A stretch of 64,000 nt of DNA. Origin: UBA5066 sp048500275 (lineage in GTDB: Bacteria > Acidobacteriota > Thermoanaerobaculia > UBA5066). How positions within the stretch are numbered: the stretch's first letter is position 1; each line of letters opens with the position of its first letter. The position numbers were made by a program, and so were the translations under genes. The stretch covers positions 1,240,001 to 1,304,000 of the forward strand of contig JASNYI010000003.1 in the NCBI GenBank assembly GCA_048500275.1, written 5' to 3'. The notes under the pieces were generated by a model that worked only from the letters and a program-made list of their open reading frames with translations, ran no database searches and was not told the origin of the DNA. Below, in pieces: positions 8,839-16,159 of this stretch.

Positions 8839-10002
8839 CTACCGGTCGACTTCGCCGAGGACGATGTCGATCGTCCCGATGACGGCCACGAGGTCCCCGA
8901 CGAGGTGCCCCTGCGCCATTTCGGGGAGGGCCTGGAGGTTGATGAAGCTCGGGGGCCTCACGTGGAGGCGGTACGGCTTGTTCCCGCCGCTGGCGACGAG
9001 GTGGAAGCCGAGCTCCCCCTTCGGCGCCTCGACCGAGGCGTAGGCCTCGCCGGCCGGCGGCTTTATGACGCGCGGGACCTTTCCGCGGATCTCGGTCCCG
9101 GGGTTCTTCTCGAGCCAGTCGAGGCACTGCAGGACGATGCGTCGGCTCTGCCGGATCTCGGCGACGCGGACGAGGTACCGGTCGTAGGTGTCGGCGTTCT
9201 TCCCGACCGGGATGTCGAACTCGAGCTCGGGGTAGACCTCGTAGGGAAGGGCCCGGCGGACGTCCCAGGCCTTCCCCGCGGCGCGGAGGACCGGCCCGGT
9301 GACGCCCCACGCGATGCAGCGCTTCTCGTCGAGGACGCCGATCCCGACCGTCCGCTCCTTCCAGATGCGGTTCTCGGTCAGGAGGTCCTCGTACTCGTCG
9401 ACGTACTTCTCGAACGGCTCGGCGAAGGCGCGGACCTTCTCGAGCCAGCCGGGCGTCAGGTCGACCGGCAGCCCGCCGATCCGCATGCAGTTCAGAGTGA
9501 GGCGCGCGCCGCAGTACTCCTCGAAGAGGTCGAGGATGACCTCCCGGTCGCGGAACGTGTAGAAGAACGGCGTGATGGCCCCGAGGTCGATCGCCGCCGT
9601 CGCGAGCCAGAGGACGTGCGACGAGATCCGCTGCATCTCGTCGAGGAGGACCCGGATGTACTGCGCCCGCTTCGGCACCTCGACGCCGAGCAGCTTCTCG
9701 ACGACGAGGCAGTAGGCGTGGTTGTTCGTGGCCGCCGCGACGTAGTCCATCCGGTCGGTGTGCGGGATGACCATCGGGAACGTCTCGGTCTCGAAGAGCT
9801 TCTCCGTCCCGCGGTGCAGGTACCCCACGTCGGGGCGGGCCGAGACGATCTTCTCGCCGTCCACCTTCAGGACGAGGCGCAGGACACCGTGCGTCGAGGG
9901 GTGCTGCGGCCCGAAGTTGAGCTCCATCTCGTGGAGCCCGAGGAGGGGCGGCCCCTCGAGGGGCGGAAACTGCGCGACGGTTCCGGGCGTCGAGTCGCTC
10001 AT
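8839..10002 (-). CDS. nuoD: NADH-quinone oxidoreductase subunit D (49-kDa homologue)
   Basis: A 387-residue soluble subunit that binds quinone next to cluster N2. It contains ELNFGPQHPSTHGVLRL (quinone-site histidine), VGYLHRGTEKLFE, DRMDYVAA, SHVLWL and a C-terminal VIGTIDIVLGEVDR. It starts with ATG at 10002, inside an ATGA overlap with nuoC. The longer open frame upstream overlaps nuoC and is not real. NuoC and NuoD are separate proteins here, unlike the fused NuoCD of E. coli. Confidence 0.97.
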   Translation of the reverse strand: MSDSTPGTVAQFPPLEGPPLLGLHEMELNFGPQHPSTHGVLRLVLKVDGEKIVSARPDVGYLHRGTEKLFETETFPMVIPHTDRMDYVAAATNNHAYCLVVEKLLGVEVPKRAQYIRVLLDEMQRISSHVLWLATAAIDLGAITPFFYTFRDREVILDLFEEYCGARLTLNCMRIGGLPVDLTPGWLEKVRAFAEPFEKYVDEYEDLLTENRIWKERTVGIGVLDEKRCIAWGVTGPVLRAAGKAWDVRRALPYEVYPELEFDIPVGKNADTYDRYLVRVAEIRQSRRIVLQCLDWLEKNPGTEIRGKVPRVIKPPAGEAYASVEAPKGELGFHLVASGGNKPYRLHVRPPSFINLQALPEMAQGHLVGDLVAVIGTIDIVLGEVDR

Positions 10003-10742
10003 GAGAGCACCTTCCGGTTCGGGTCCTTCGGCCCCGGGCCCCCGCCTTCGGGGAAACGGTCGGGGTAGATCGCCGCGCCCGTGTCGACCCCCTCGACCGG
10101 GAAGTCCTTGCGGAGCGGGTGCCCCTGGAAGCCGTCCCAGGTCAGGATCCGGCGCAGGTCGGGGTGCCCGTCGAAGCGGACGCCGTACATGTCGAACGCC
10201 TCGCGCTCCATCCAGTTCGCCGTTTCCCAGACACCCGTCACCGAAGGGCAGGTCTCGCCGACCGCCACCTTGAGGCGCAGGCGTTCCTGCCCGCGGGAGA
10301 AGGAGTGGAGGAGGAGGAGGACGTCGAACCGGGGCTCGCGGTCCTTCCAGTCGACCGCGGTCAGGTCGACGAGGTAGGTGAACCCCTCGTTCGCCTCGAG
10401 GTGGCGGCACGCCTCGACGAGCCTCTCCGGATCGACCCTCACGGTCGTCTCGCCGACGAACTCGTACGCCTCGAGGACCGCCCCCGGGACCGCCTCGGCC
10501 AGGGCGGCGACGAGCGGCCTGCCGGAGGCGTCGGTCGGCTTCGGGCCCGCCGGTTTGGGGGGCACGGCGGGCTTCGGTGCCGCCGCGGCTGCCGGCGCGG
10601 CGCCCTCGGCCGCCGGCTTCCCGACGGCGGCGGACGGCGTTGCGGCCGGTGGCGCCGCGGGGGCGGGCGCCGGCTCGGCGGCCTTCGGGCCGTCGGCAGC
10701 GGGCGCGGGGGAATCGGGGGCTGTCGGCTTCTCTTCGGTCAT
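9999..10742 (-). CDS. nuoC: NADH-quinone oxidoreductase subunit C with a low-complexity N-terminal extension
   Basis: This 247-residue protein has a canonical NuoC domain from about residue 75 (FTYLVDLTAVDWKDREPRFDV, then WMEREAFDMYGVRFDGHPDLRRIL and GHPLRKDFPVEG). It is preceded by about 70 residues made almost only of Ala, Pro, Gly, Lys and Glu. NuoC usually starts close to the domain, so this tail is an unusual, probably disordered addition. The start is ATG at 10742, and the end overlaps nuoD by four bases. Confidence 0.95.
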   Translation of the reverse strand: MTEEKPTAPDSPAPAADGPKAAEPAPAPAAPPAATPSAAVGKPAAEGAAPAAAAAPKPAVPPKPAGPKPTDASGRPLVAALAEAVPGAVLEAYEFVGETTVRVDPERLVEACRHLEANEGFTYLVDLTAVDWKDREPRFDVLLLLHSFSRGQERLRLKVAVGETCPSVTGVWETANWMEREAFDMYGVRFDGHPDLRRILTWDGFQGHPLRKDFPVEGVDTGAAIYPDRFPEGGGPGPKDPNRKVLS

Positions 10743-10755
10743 CGCGGCCGCCCGT

Positions 10756-11238
10756 TCACGAAGCGCGCCGGAGCGTGCGCGACTTCTGGATCTTCTTCTG
10801 GAGCTCCATGAGGCCGTAGAGGAGCGCCTCGGGGCGCGGCGGGCAGCCGGGGACGTAGACGTCGACCGGGATGAGCCGGTCGACCCCCTGGGTGACCGCG
10901 TAGGTCTTGTAGGGCCCGCCGCACGTCGCGCACGAGCCCATCGCGATGACCCACTTCGGGTCGGCCATCTGGTCGTAGAGACGCCTCACGATCGGCGCCA
11001 TCTTCTCGGTGACCGTCCCGGCCACGAGCATCAGGTCGGCCTGCCGCGGCGAGCCGCGGAAGACCTCGGCGCCGAAGCGCGCCATGTCGTGGCGGCTGTC
11101 GACGACCGCCATCATCTCGATGGCGCAGCAGGCGAGGCCGAACTGGAGGGGCCAGAGCGAATTCTTGCGCCCCCAGCCGATCAGGGCGTCGACCGAGGTC
11201 GTGAGGACGTTGTCCGGCAGGTCCTTGATCAGGCCCAA
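10756..11238 (-). CDS. nuoB: NADH-quinone oxidoreductase subunit B
   Basis: A 160-residue subunit that holds cluster N2, the last iron-sulfur centre before quinone. The ligand pattern is complete: FGLACCAIEMM (tandem cysteines), GSCATCGG and VPGCPPRPEALLYG. The most likely start is TTG at 11238, which overlaps the end of nuoA. It gives LGLIKDLPDNVL, the expected N-terminus, and no ATG or GTG is placed better. The stop lies 13 bases before nuoC. Confidence 0.95.
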   Translation of the reverse strand: MGLIKDLPDNVLTTSVDALIGWGRKNSLWPLQFGLACCAIEMMAVVDSRHDMARFGAEVFRGSPRQADLMLVAGTVTEKMAPIVRRLYDQMADPKWVIAMGSCATCGGPYKTYAVTQGVDRLIPVDVYVPGCPPRPEALLYGLMELQKKIQKSRTLRRAS

Positions 11239-11585
11239 GAGAGAGCCCCCCTCTTCCAGACGTAGACGTAACCCAGGACGAGGATGTAGAGGAAGATCGC
11301 CATCTCGATCAGCCCGAACAGGAGCAGCTGGTCGTACATGACCGCCCACGGGAAGAGGAAGATCGTCTCGACCTCGAAGACCACGAAGAGGACCGCGAGC
11401 AGGTAGTACCTCACCGAGAAGCGGTGATCGTGGGCGTCCGTCGCCGACGCCACCCCGCACTCGTACGGCGAGAGCTTCGTCGGGTTCGGCGCCTTCGGCC
11501 GGAAGAGGGCCATCAGGACGAGGATGGCGACGGGAAAGAGCGCCGCGATCGCGGCGAAAAAGAGGATCGGAACGTAGCTTTCCAC
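11229..11585 (-). CDS. nuoA: NADH-quinone oxidoreductase subunit A
   Basis: A 118-residue three-helix membrane subunit. It shows the loop KLSPYECGVASATDAHDHRFSVRYY (the conserved PYECG with the redox-sensitive cysteine) and VLFVVFEVETIFLFPWAV with the acidic residues of helix 2. The start is taken as GTG at 11585, giving VESYVPILFFAAIAALFP, which matches family N-termini; the upstream open stretch is Arg-rich and unlike any NuoA. It is the first nuo gene, 100 bases after midA. Confidence 0.95.
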   Translation of the reverse strand: MESYVPILFFAAIAALFPVAILVLMALFRPKAPNPTKLSPYECGVASATDAHDHRFSVRYYLLAVLFVVFEVETIFLFPWAVMYDQLLLFGLIEMAIFLYILVLGYVYVWKRGALSWA

Positions 11586-11685
11586 AGCCTGGCCCCCCGT
11601 GGACGCGCGTCGCCGGGGGCGCTTCCGCCCCTGGTTTGTGCGCGTCGTCACATGCGGCGGATTGTCTGGTCGCGCTGCCCCGAAG

Positions 11686-12786
11686 TCAAACCAAGGGACT
11701 GTCAATCAAGGACTTCCCGAGTCCCGTTTCCCTCTCCGCCACGAGGACCCGGATCGACTCTCCCATTCCCCCCGGCATCACGAGCTTGGCGACCGCGTTT
11801 CGCTCCGCCGACCTCTCGGCCGAGCGGGCCTCGCCCGGGGCGCCCGCCAGCTCCTCCGCGATCCCCGTCGCGAGGAGGAGCCGGGACTGCGAGACCAGCC
11901 CGTGGACGGGGAGCCCCTCGGCGCGGAACGCTTCGTCGAGCTCGCCGAAGTCGACCCACGCCGTGAGGTCGCGGCTCCCCGGGTCGGCGAGGACGTCCCG
12001 GGACACCTGGTGACCGAGGAACGCCTCGAGCGTCCCGTTCGCCCGGGCCGGTCCGTAGAGGGCCCGGGTCGGCGCGCCGTAGTCGAAGACGAGGAGGAGC
12101 CCGGAGGAGAGCCGGGCCGCGATCTCCCGCGCGAGGGAACGCGCGCCCGGTCGGATCTCGAGGAGCTGCCCCGCTTCGAAGGTCGCCCCGCGGCGGGAGA
12201 GGTCCGCGAGGAGCGCCGGCCCGTCCTCGCACCCGGCCTCGACCCAGGCGAAGCGCCCGTCGCCGTCCAGGCCCACAGCCCGCTCCAGGAGCCGGCCATC
12301 CTCTCCGACCCGAAAGGCGCGGACCGGCAGCGCGTCGAACAGCTCGTAGGCGACGACGAGGCCCCGAAGCCCGTGCGGGAGGTCGGCGACGGAAGCGTCG
12401 AGGCGCGCCCGCGGGGCGCGCTCCCGGGCGGCGGCGCGGCGCACGGCCGACGCTTCGACCCCCGCGAGCCCCAGGTCGAGGCCCGGCGGCCGTTCCCTCG
12501 CGAGGAACCCGAGGAGCTCGCCCTCGCCCGCTCCGACGTCGACGACGTCGACCGGTGAGCCGAGGTCGGCCGCGAGGCGCGCGGCGAGCCGGAGGAGGCA
12601 GCGCGCGAAGGCGGGGTGCCACGAGGCCCCGGTGACGAAGTCGCCCGTGCGGCCCACCCGGCCCGGCCTCTCGTAGTAGCCGCCGTCCGGGTCGTAGAGC
12701 GCGGCCTCCTGGAAGGCGTCGAACCGAAGCGGGCCCTCGCGAAGGATCCGGTCGCGAAGGCGCTCGGGGAGGGTCGGCCGGGTCAC
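11686..12786 (-). CDS. MidA/NDUFAF7-family SAM-dependent methyltransferase
   Basis: A 366-residue member of the COG1565/DUF185 family, whose mitochondrial member NDUFAF7 (MidA) dimethylates an arginine of the 49-kDa complex I subunit during assembly. Visible are the SAM-binding glycine loop VVDVGAGEGELLGFL, the family signature GYYERPGRVGRTGDFVTG near the N-terminus, AYELFDALPVRAF and LLVFDYGAP. GTG start at 12786. It lies immediately upstream of nuoA on the same strand, which supports a complex I assembly role. The substrate is inferred, not shown. Confidence 0.88.
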   Translation of the reverse strand: MTRPTLPERLRDRILREGPLRFDAFQEAALYDPDGGYYERPGRVGRTGDFVTGASWHPAFARCLLRLAARLAADLGSPVDVVDVGAGEGELLGFLARERPPGLDLGLAGVEASAVRRAAARERAPRARLDASVADLPHGLRGLVVAYELFDALPVRAFRVGEDGRLLERAVGLDGDGRFAWVEAGCEDGPALLADLSRRGATFEAGQLLEIRPGARSLAREIAARLSSGLLLVFDYGAPTRALYGPARANGTLEAFLGHQVSRDVLADPGSRDLTAWVDFGELDEAFRAEGLPVHGLVSQSRLLLATGIAEELAGAPGEARSAERSAERNAVAKLVMPGGMGESIRVLVAERETGLGKSLIDSPLV

Positions 12787-12825
12787 CGTGCCATTCTCAC
12801 AGGCCGCGACGCCCCGCGGCAGGGC

Positions 12826-12831
12826 TAAGAT
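12826..12831 (+). promoter_or_regulatory. Possible -10 box of the archease-like gene
   Basis: TAAGAT matches the bacterial -10 consensus and lies 26 bases before the GTG at 12858. A strong GGAAGGAGG ribosome binding site (12842-12850) sits seven bases before that start. I see no convincing -35 box. The gene is divergent from midA, so a promoter is needed here. Confidence 0.4.
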
Positions 12832-12857
12832 TCCGCTTTGCGGAAGGAGGGCTCCCC

Positions 12858-13271
12858 GTGCCCCACGAACTCAAAGGAAGTCCGGAGATGATCGAGCTGG
12901 CCGTGAGCGCCCCCGACCGGGAAGGGCTCTTCCGGGCCGCCCTCGAGGCGGTGCTGGAGGCCTCCTACGGCACGCCCCTCCCCGGGGGGGACTACGAGGG
13001 AAACGTCGTCCCGGTCCAGGCCGCGGGAGACGACGACGACGAGCTCCTCGAAGGCCTCGTCGAGGACACGCTGCGCGCCGTACGGGAGGAGCCCGGGACG
13101 CTGGGCCCGCCCCGCTGGCTCGCCTTCGACGTGAGGCGCGTGACGGCGAACCTCCCTCTCCGGTCCCCGAAGTCCCCGTCCCGCCCGTTCGCCCTCGCGA
13201 CTGCCGGGGTCACCGCTTCCGGGAACGGACTCGAAGCCCGGCTGGAGCTCGTTCCCGCGAGCGGGGACTGA
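12858..13271 (+). CDS. Archease-like small acidic protein
   Basis: A 137-residue protein starting with GTG behind a near-perfect GGAAGGAGG site. The order of elements resembles archease (the tRNA-ligase RtcB cofactor family): a strand plus helix segment IELAVSAPDREGLFRAALEAVLEASYG, an acidic DDDDELLEGLVEDTLRAVREE helix that could bind metal, and alternating strands at the C-terminus. However, the N-terminal HTAD motif of true archeases is missing and no rtcB gene is nearby. Treat it as a fold-level guess; it could be an uncharacterised protein. A hairpin terminator follows at 13311-13337. Confidence 0.4.
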   Translation: MPHELKGSPEMIELAVSAPDREGLFRAALEAVLEASYGTPLPGGDYEGNVVPVQAAGDDDDELLEGLVEDTLRAVREEPGTLGPPRWLAFDVRRVTANLPLRSPKSPSRPFALATAGVTASGNGLEARLELVPASGD

Positions 13272-13310
13272 CCGCCCCGGCGCCCGGCTCCGCCGCGCGC
13301 ACCCAAACGA

Positions 13311-13337
13311 AAACCCCCGGGCCAGGCCCGGGGGTTT
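13311..13337. terminator. Bidirectional hairpin terminator between convergent genes
   Basis: AAACCCCCGGG and CCCGGGGGTTT form a perfect inverted repeat separated by only a few bases, with A residues on one side and T residues on the other. It sits 39 bases after the archease-like stop and 26 bases before the stop codon of the pilin gene on the other strand, so it can serve both. Confidence 0.8.
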
Positions 13338-13363
13338 CCTGAACGCCTGAACCGCGGGGCAGC

Positions 13364-13858
13364 TTAGCGCTGCACGCCCTCGGGGTACTGGATGAACTGG
13401 CCGTTGACGTAGACGATGTCGGAGTTGAAGTCGGTCGTCTGGGCGGGGTCGCCTGCGACCGGTGCCGTCGTCGTGCCGTTCCTTCCGGCGGAGACGAGAG
13501 CGTAGGCCTGCCCGTTTCCGTCCGCGGTGTAGAGGAACCAGGAGTTCCACCCGTCCGTGAGAGGAGTGACGCGAATGTAGGTGGGCGAGATGTAGGTGGA
13601 CATGGCGCCCACGGTGGCGGTGGGGTAGGTGAGACCGGTCGGGAACGTCACCGCAGCCGCCGGGGGATACCGGTTGAAGTCGACCGCGTAGGCCTCGACC
13701 GCCGTCGCCGTGCTGCGGATGTCGCCCATCGACCGCCGCTGCTTGGCGCGCTGGATCGCGTTGAGCAGGTTCGGAATCGCGATCGCCACGATGATTCCGA
13801 TGATCGCCACGACGATCAGCAGCTCGATGAGGGTGAAACCCTTGCTATTCCTCTTCAT
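13364..13858 (-). CDS. Type IV pilin/pseudopilin-like protein (GspG-type), copy 1
   Basis: A 164-residue prepilin. It has a short basic leader (MKRNSKG), the prepilin peptidase site G|FTLIE with Glu5, and a hydrophobic helix (FTLIELLIVVAIIGIIVAIAIPNL) with the usual Pro22. The globular part contains RYPP, DGWNSWFLY and a C-terminal GQFIQYPEGVQR. The layout resembles GspG/PilA-like proteins that form a type II secretion pseudopilus or a type IV pilus; no assembly genes are in the window. AAGGAGG lies at 13869-13875 and a sigma-54-type promoter lies upstream. It is a clear paralogue of the next pilin. Confidence 0.9.
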   Translation of the reverse strand: MKRNSKGFTLIELLIVVAIIGIIVAIAIPNLLNAIQRAKQRRSMGDIRSTATAVEAYAVDFNRYPPAAAVTFPTGLTYPTATVGAMSTYISPTYIRVTPLTDGWNSWFLYTADGNGQAYALVSAGRNGTTTAPVAGDPAQTTDFNSDIVYVNGQFIQYPEGVQR

Positions 13859-13885
13859 GTTGAGAAGCCTCCTTGAACCCTACGA

Positions 13886-13902
13886 TACAAAATCCGTGCC
13901 GG
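13886..13902 (-). promoter_or_regulatory. Sigma-54-type (-24/-12) promoter of pilin copy 1
   Basis: Read on the minus strand, CCGGCACGGATTTTGTA matches the sigma-54 consensus YTGGCACGRNNNTTGCW at 12 of 14 fixed positions, with correct spacing between GG and the -12 element. The -12 doublet is GT instead of GC. A start about 12 bases downstream leaves a short leader with the AAGGAGG site. Sigma-54 control of major pilin genes is known in several phyla. Confidence 0.6.
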
Positions 13903-14031
13903 GAAAGGCGAACTCCAACCTGCTGATTTGGAGGGCCCCGCCAGCTCCTCTGGCAAGGCGCCGACAAAAATTGTCAGCCGCCCCTCTCCGGGCCACCAAC
14001 GATTGTCGGTGCGACCCCGAAGCGCGAAGTC

Positions 14032-14523
14032 TCACCGCTGCACCCCCTCCGGCCACTGAACGAACTGCCCGTTCACGAGAATGATGTCGTTCGTGAAGTC
14101 GGTCGTCACGCCGTAGGCGGGGCTGGTCTCAGGAACTCCCCCGACCCCCGCCGTACGGAGGGCGAAGTCCGTGTTCTCGTCGGTGGTGCCGTAGAGGAAC
14201 CACGAATTCCAGCCGTCCGCGACCGGCACGAGGCGCATGTAGGTCGGCTGGAGGTAATCCCTTGCGACCAGCATGTTGTCCGTCGGCAGCGAGAGGCCGA
14301 CCGGTAGGGTGAAGGCGGCGGACGGGGGATAGCGGTCCAGGTCGGCGGAGTAAGCCTCCACTGCGGTCGCGATGCCGCGCATGTCGGCCATGGACCGACG
14401 CTGGCGGGCCCGGTCGATCGCGGAGCGGTAGTTGACGACGGCGATCGCGATCAGGATGCCGATGATCGCCACCGTGACGAGCAGCTCGATCAGCGTGAAA
14501 CCGGCGGAGCGGCGGTGACGCAT
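14032..14523 (-). CDS. Type IV pilin/pseudopilin-like protein (GspG-type), copy 2
   Basis: A 163-residue prepilin starting with ATG at 14523 behind AAAGGAG (14533-14539). The leader MRHRRSAG is followed by FTLIELLVTVAIIGILIAIA with Glu5. Unlike copy 1 the helix continues as VVNYRSAI, so the usual Pro22 is absent. The shared pattern RQRRSMADMRGIATAVEAY, RYPPSAAFTLP, DGWNSWFLY and the terminal GQFVQWPEGVQR show recent duplication with copy 1, 173 bases downstream. It has its own sigma-54-type promoter. A longer upstream reading is unlikely because the leader peptide begins at this Met. Confidence 0.9.
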   Translation of the reverse strand: MRHRRSAGFTLIELLVTVAIIGILIAIAVVNYRSAIDRARQRRSMADMRGIATAVEAYSADLDRYPPSAAFTLPVGLSLPTDNMLVARDYLQPTYMRLVPVADGWNSWFLYGTTDENTDFALRTAGVGGVPETSPAYGVTTDFTNDIILVNGQFVQWPEGVQR

Positions 14524-14553
14524 CGTGGCGGGCTCCTTTTCACCAGACTCCAG

Positions 14554-14570
14554 AACAAGAATCGTGCCGC
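14554..14570 (-). promoter_or_regulatory. Sigma-54-type (-24/-12) promoter of pilin copy 2
   Basis: On the minus strand, GCGGCACGATTCTTGTT carries the GGCACG(A/G) -24 box and a TTGTT -12 box at the same spacing as the promoter of the other pilin gene. The same GT doublet replaces GC in both. Conservation of CGGCACG-N5-TTGTW before two duplicated genes, while the surrounding leader differs, argues for function. Confidence 0.6.
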
Positions 14571-14591
14571 CCTCCGGGTGAGATCCCGTCC

Positions 14592-14597
14592 TACAAT
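14592..14597 (+). promoter_or_regulatory. -10 box for a probable leaderless transcript
   Basis: TACAAT ends eight bases before the GTG start at 14606 and there is no Shine-Dalgarno sequence between them. With normal spacing, transcription would begin at or next to the start codon. No clear -35 box is visible. Confidence 0.5.
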
Positions 14598-14605
14598 AAC
14601 CACCC

Positions 14606-16138
14606 GTGATCCCGAAACACCCCTTCGCGTCGGACCTGACGCCGGAGCGAGAGCTTGCTGAGTTCGAGCGTCTCAAGCCGCGCCTGAAAGAAGTGTGGGA
14701 CGCGATCTCGATGCGGGACTCCGAGCCCCACACCTCCATCGTCGTCCCGTCCCTGACCCTCGACCAGGCCGAGCTGACGAAGCTCGAGGGCTCGAGCTTC
14801 TACGAGGAGCGCCTCCTATTCCTTCTGATCCGGCTCAGGAACCCCCGGGCGCGCGTCGTCTTCGTCACGTCCCAGCCGGTCCACCCGCTCGTCCTCGAGT
14901 ACTACTTCCAGCTCCTCGTCGGCATTCCCGCGAGCCACGCCCGGTCCCGGCTGACGCTCCTCTGCGCCTACGACGACTCGCCGCGGTCCCTCACCGAGAA
15001 GATCCTCGAACGCCCGCGCCTCATCGAGCGGATCCGGGCGGGCATCGGCGACCCATCGAGGGCCTACCTGGCCGTCTTCAACTCCACGCCGCTCGAGCGC
15101 AAGCTCGCCGTCCTCCTCGGGGTCCCTCTCAACGGCGTCGACCCCGCGCTCCGGTACCTGGGGACGAAGTCGGGGAGCCGCAAGGTCTTCCGCGAGGCCG
15201 GCGTGAGCCTCCCCGAAGGGTTCGAGGACCTCCACACCGTGTCCGACGTCGAGGAGGCGCTCCTCGAGCTGCACGACCGCCGGCCCGGCCTTCGGAAGGC
15301 CGTCGTCAAGCTGGACGACAGCTTTTCCGGTGAGGGCAACGCCCTCTTCCGCTACCCCGAGAGGGTCGACCGCGACACGGTCCGCGAGGCCGTCGGGAGA
15401 CTCGAGTACGCCGTCCCCTGGGTGACGAACGCCGACTACTTCGCGTCATTCGAACGGATGGGCGGGATCGTCGAGGAGTTCCTCGAGGGGGACCACAAGA
15501 CCTCTCCGAGCGTCCAGCTCCGCGTCGACCCGCACGGCGCCGTCGTCCCGATCTCCACCCACGACCAGGTCCTCGGCGGCTCGAGCGGACAGGTCTTCCT
15601 GGGCTGCCTCTTCCCCGCCGCGGACGAGTACCGGCTGAAGATCCAGGAAGAGGCGATGAGGATCGGCTCCGTCCTGGCCCGGCACGGCGTCGTCAGCCGC
15701 TTCGGCGTCGACTTCCTCGCGACCCGCGCCGAGGGGTCCGACGAGTGGGCGGTGAGCGCCCTGGAGATCAACCTCCGCATGGGGGGGACGACCCACCCCT
15801 ACCTCGCCCTCCAGTTCATCACCGGGGGCCAGATCGACCCCGGCACGGGCCTCTTCCTCTCGCCGCGAGGCCTGCCGAAGTACTACCGGGCGACCGACAA
15901 CCTCCGGTCGGACGCCTACCGCGGCCTCCTCCCCGAGGACCTGATCGAGATCCTGACGATCAACGGACTCCACTACTCGCACAACAGCGAGTCGGGCGTC
16001 CTCTTCCACCTGATCGGCGCCCTCTCTCAGTACGGGAAGATCGGCGTCACGGCCATCGGCAACAGCCGGGAAGAGGTCGACCACCTCTACGCGCGGACGC
16101 TGGAGATCCTCGACCGCGAGACGACGTACGGAAGGTAG
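14606..16138 (+). CDS. PGM1-type ATP-grasp peptide ligase-like protein
   Basis: A 510-residue protein. Residues about 20-180 look like a pre-ATP-grasp domain with NSTPLERKLAVLLGVPLNG. ATP-grasp features follow: LRYLGTKSGSRKVFREAGV, a nucleotide-binding KAVVKLDDSFSGEGNALF, EEFLEGDHK and the metal-binding ALEINLRMGGTTHPYLAL. The C-terminal part (LHYSHNSESGVLFHLIGALS to GVTAIGNSREEVDHLYARTL) resembles the C-terminal domain of PGM1, the pheganomycin peptide ligase. It should join a carboxylate to an amine with ATP; substrates are unknown. It stands alone, divergent from the pilins, with no peptide-antibiotic genes nearby, so a housekeeping or storage-peptide role is possible. Confidence 0.75.
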   Translation: MIPKHPFASDLTPERELAEFERLKPRLKEVWDAISMRDSEPHTSIVVPSLTLDQAELTKLEGSSFYEERLLFLLIRLRNPRARVVFVTSQPVHPLVLEYYFQLLVGIPASHARSRLTLLCAYDDSPRSLTEKILERPRLIERIRAGIGDPSRAYLAVFNSTPLERKLAVLLGVPLNGVDPALRYLGTKSGSRKVFREAGVSLPEGFEDLHTVSDVEEALLELHDRRPGLRKAVVKLDDSFSGEGNALFRYPERVDRDTVREAVGRLEYAVPWVTNADYFASFERMGGIVEEFLEGDHKTSPSVQLRVDPHGAVVPISTHDQVLGGSSGQVFLGCLFPAADEYRLKIQEEAMRIGSVLARHGVVSRFGVDFLATRAEGSDEWAVSALEINLRMGGTTHPYLALQFITGGQIDPGTGLFLSPRGLPKYYRATDNLRSDAYRGLLPEDLIEILTINGLHYSHNSESGVLFHLIGALSQYGKIGVTAIGNSREEVDHLYARTLEILDRETTYGR

Positions 16139-16159
16139 TCCCCGCACGCCGGCGCCTTT

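Noticed and set aside
14308..14523. Longer start for pilin copy 2 upstream of 14523
   Set aside because: It would put about 70 residues before the prepilin leader; the leader peptide and ribosome binding site fit the ATG at 14523.
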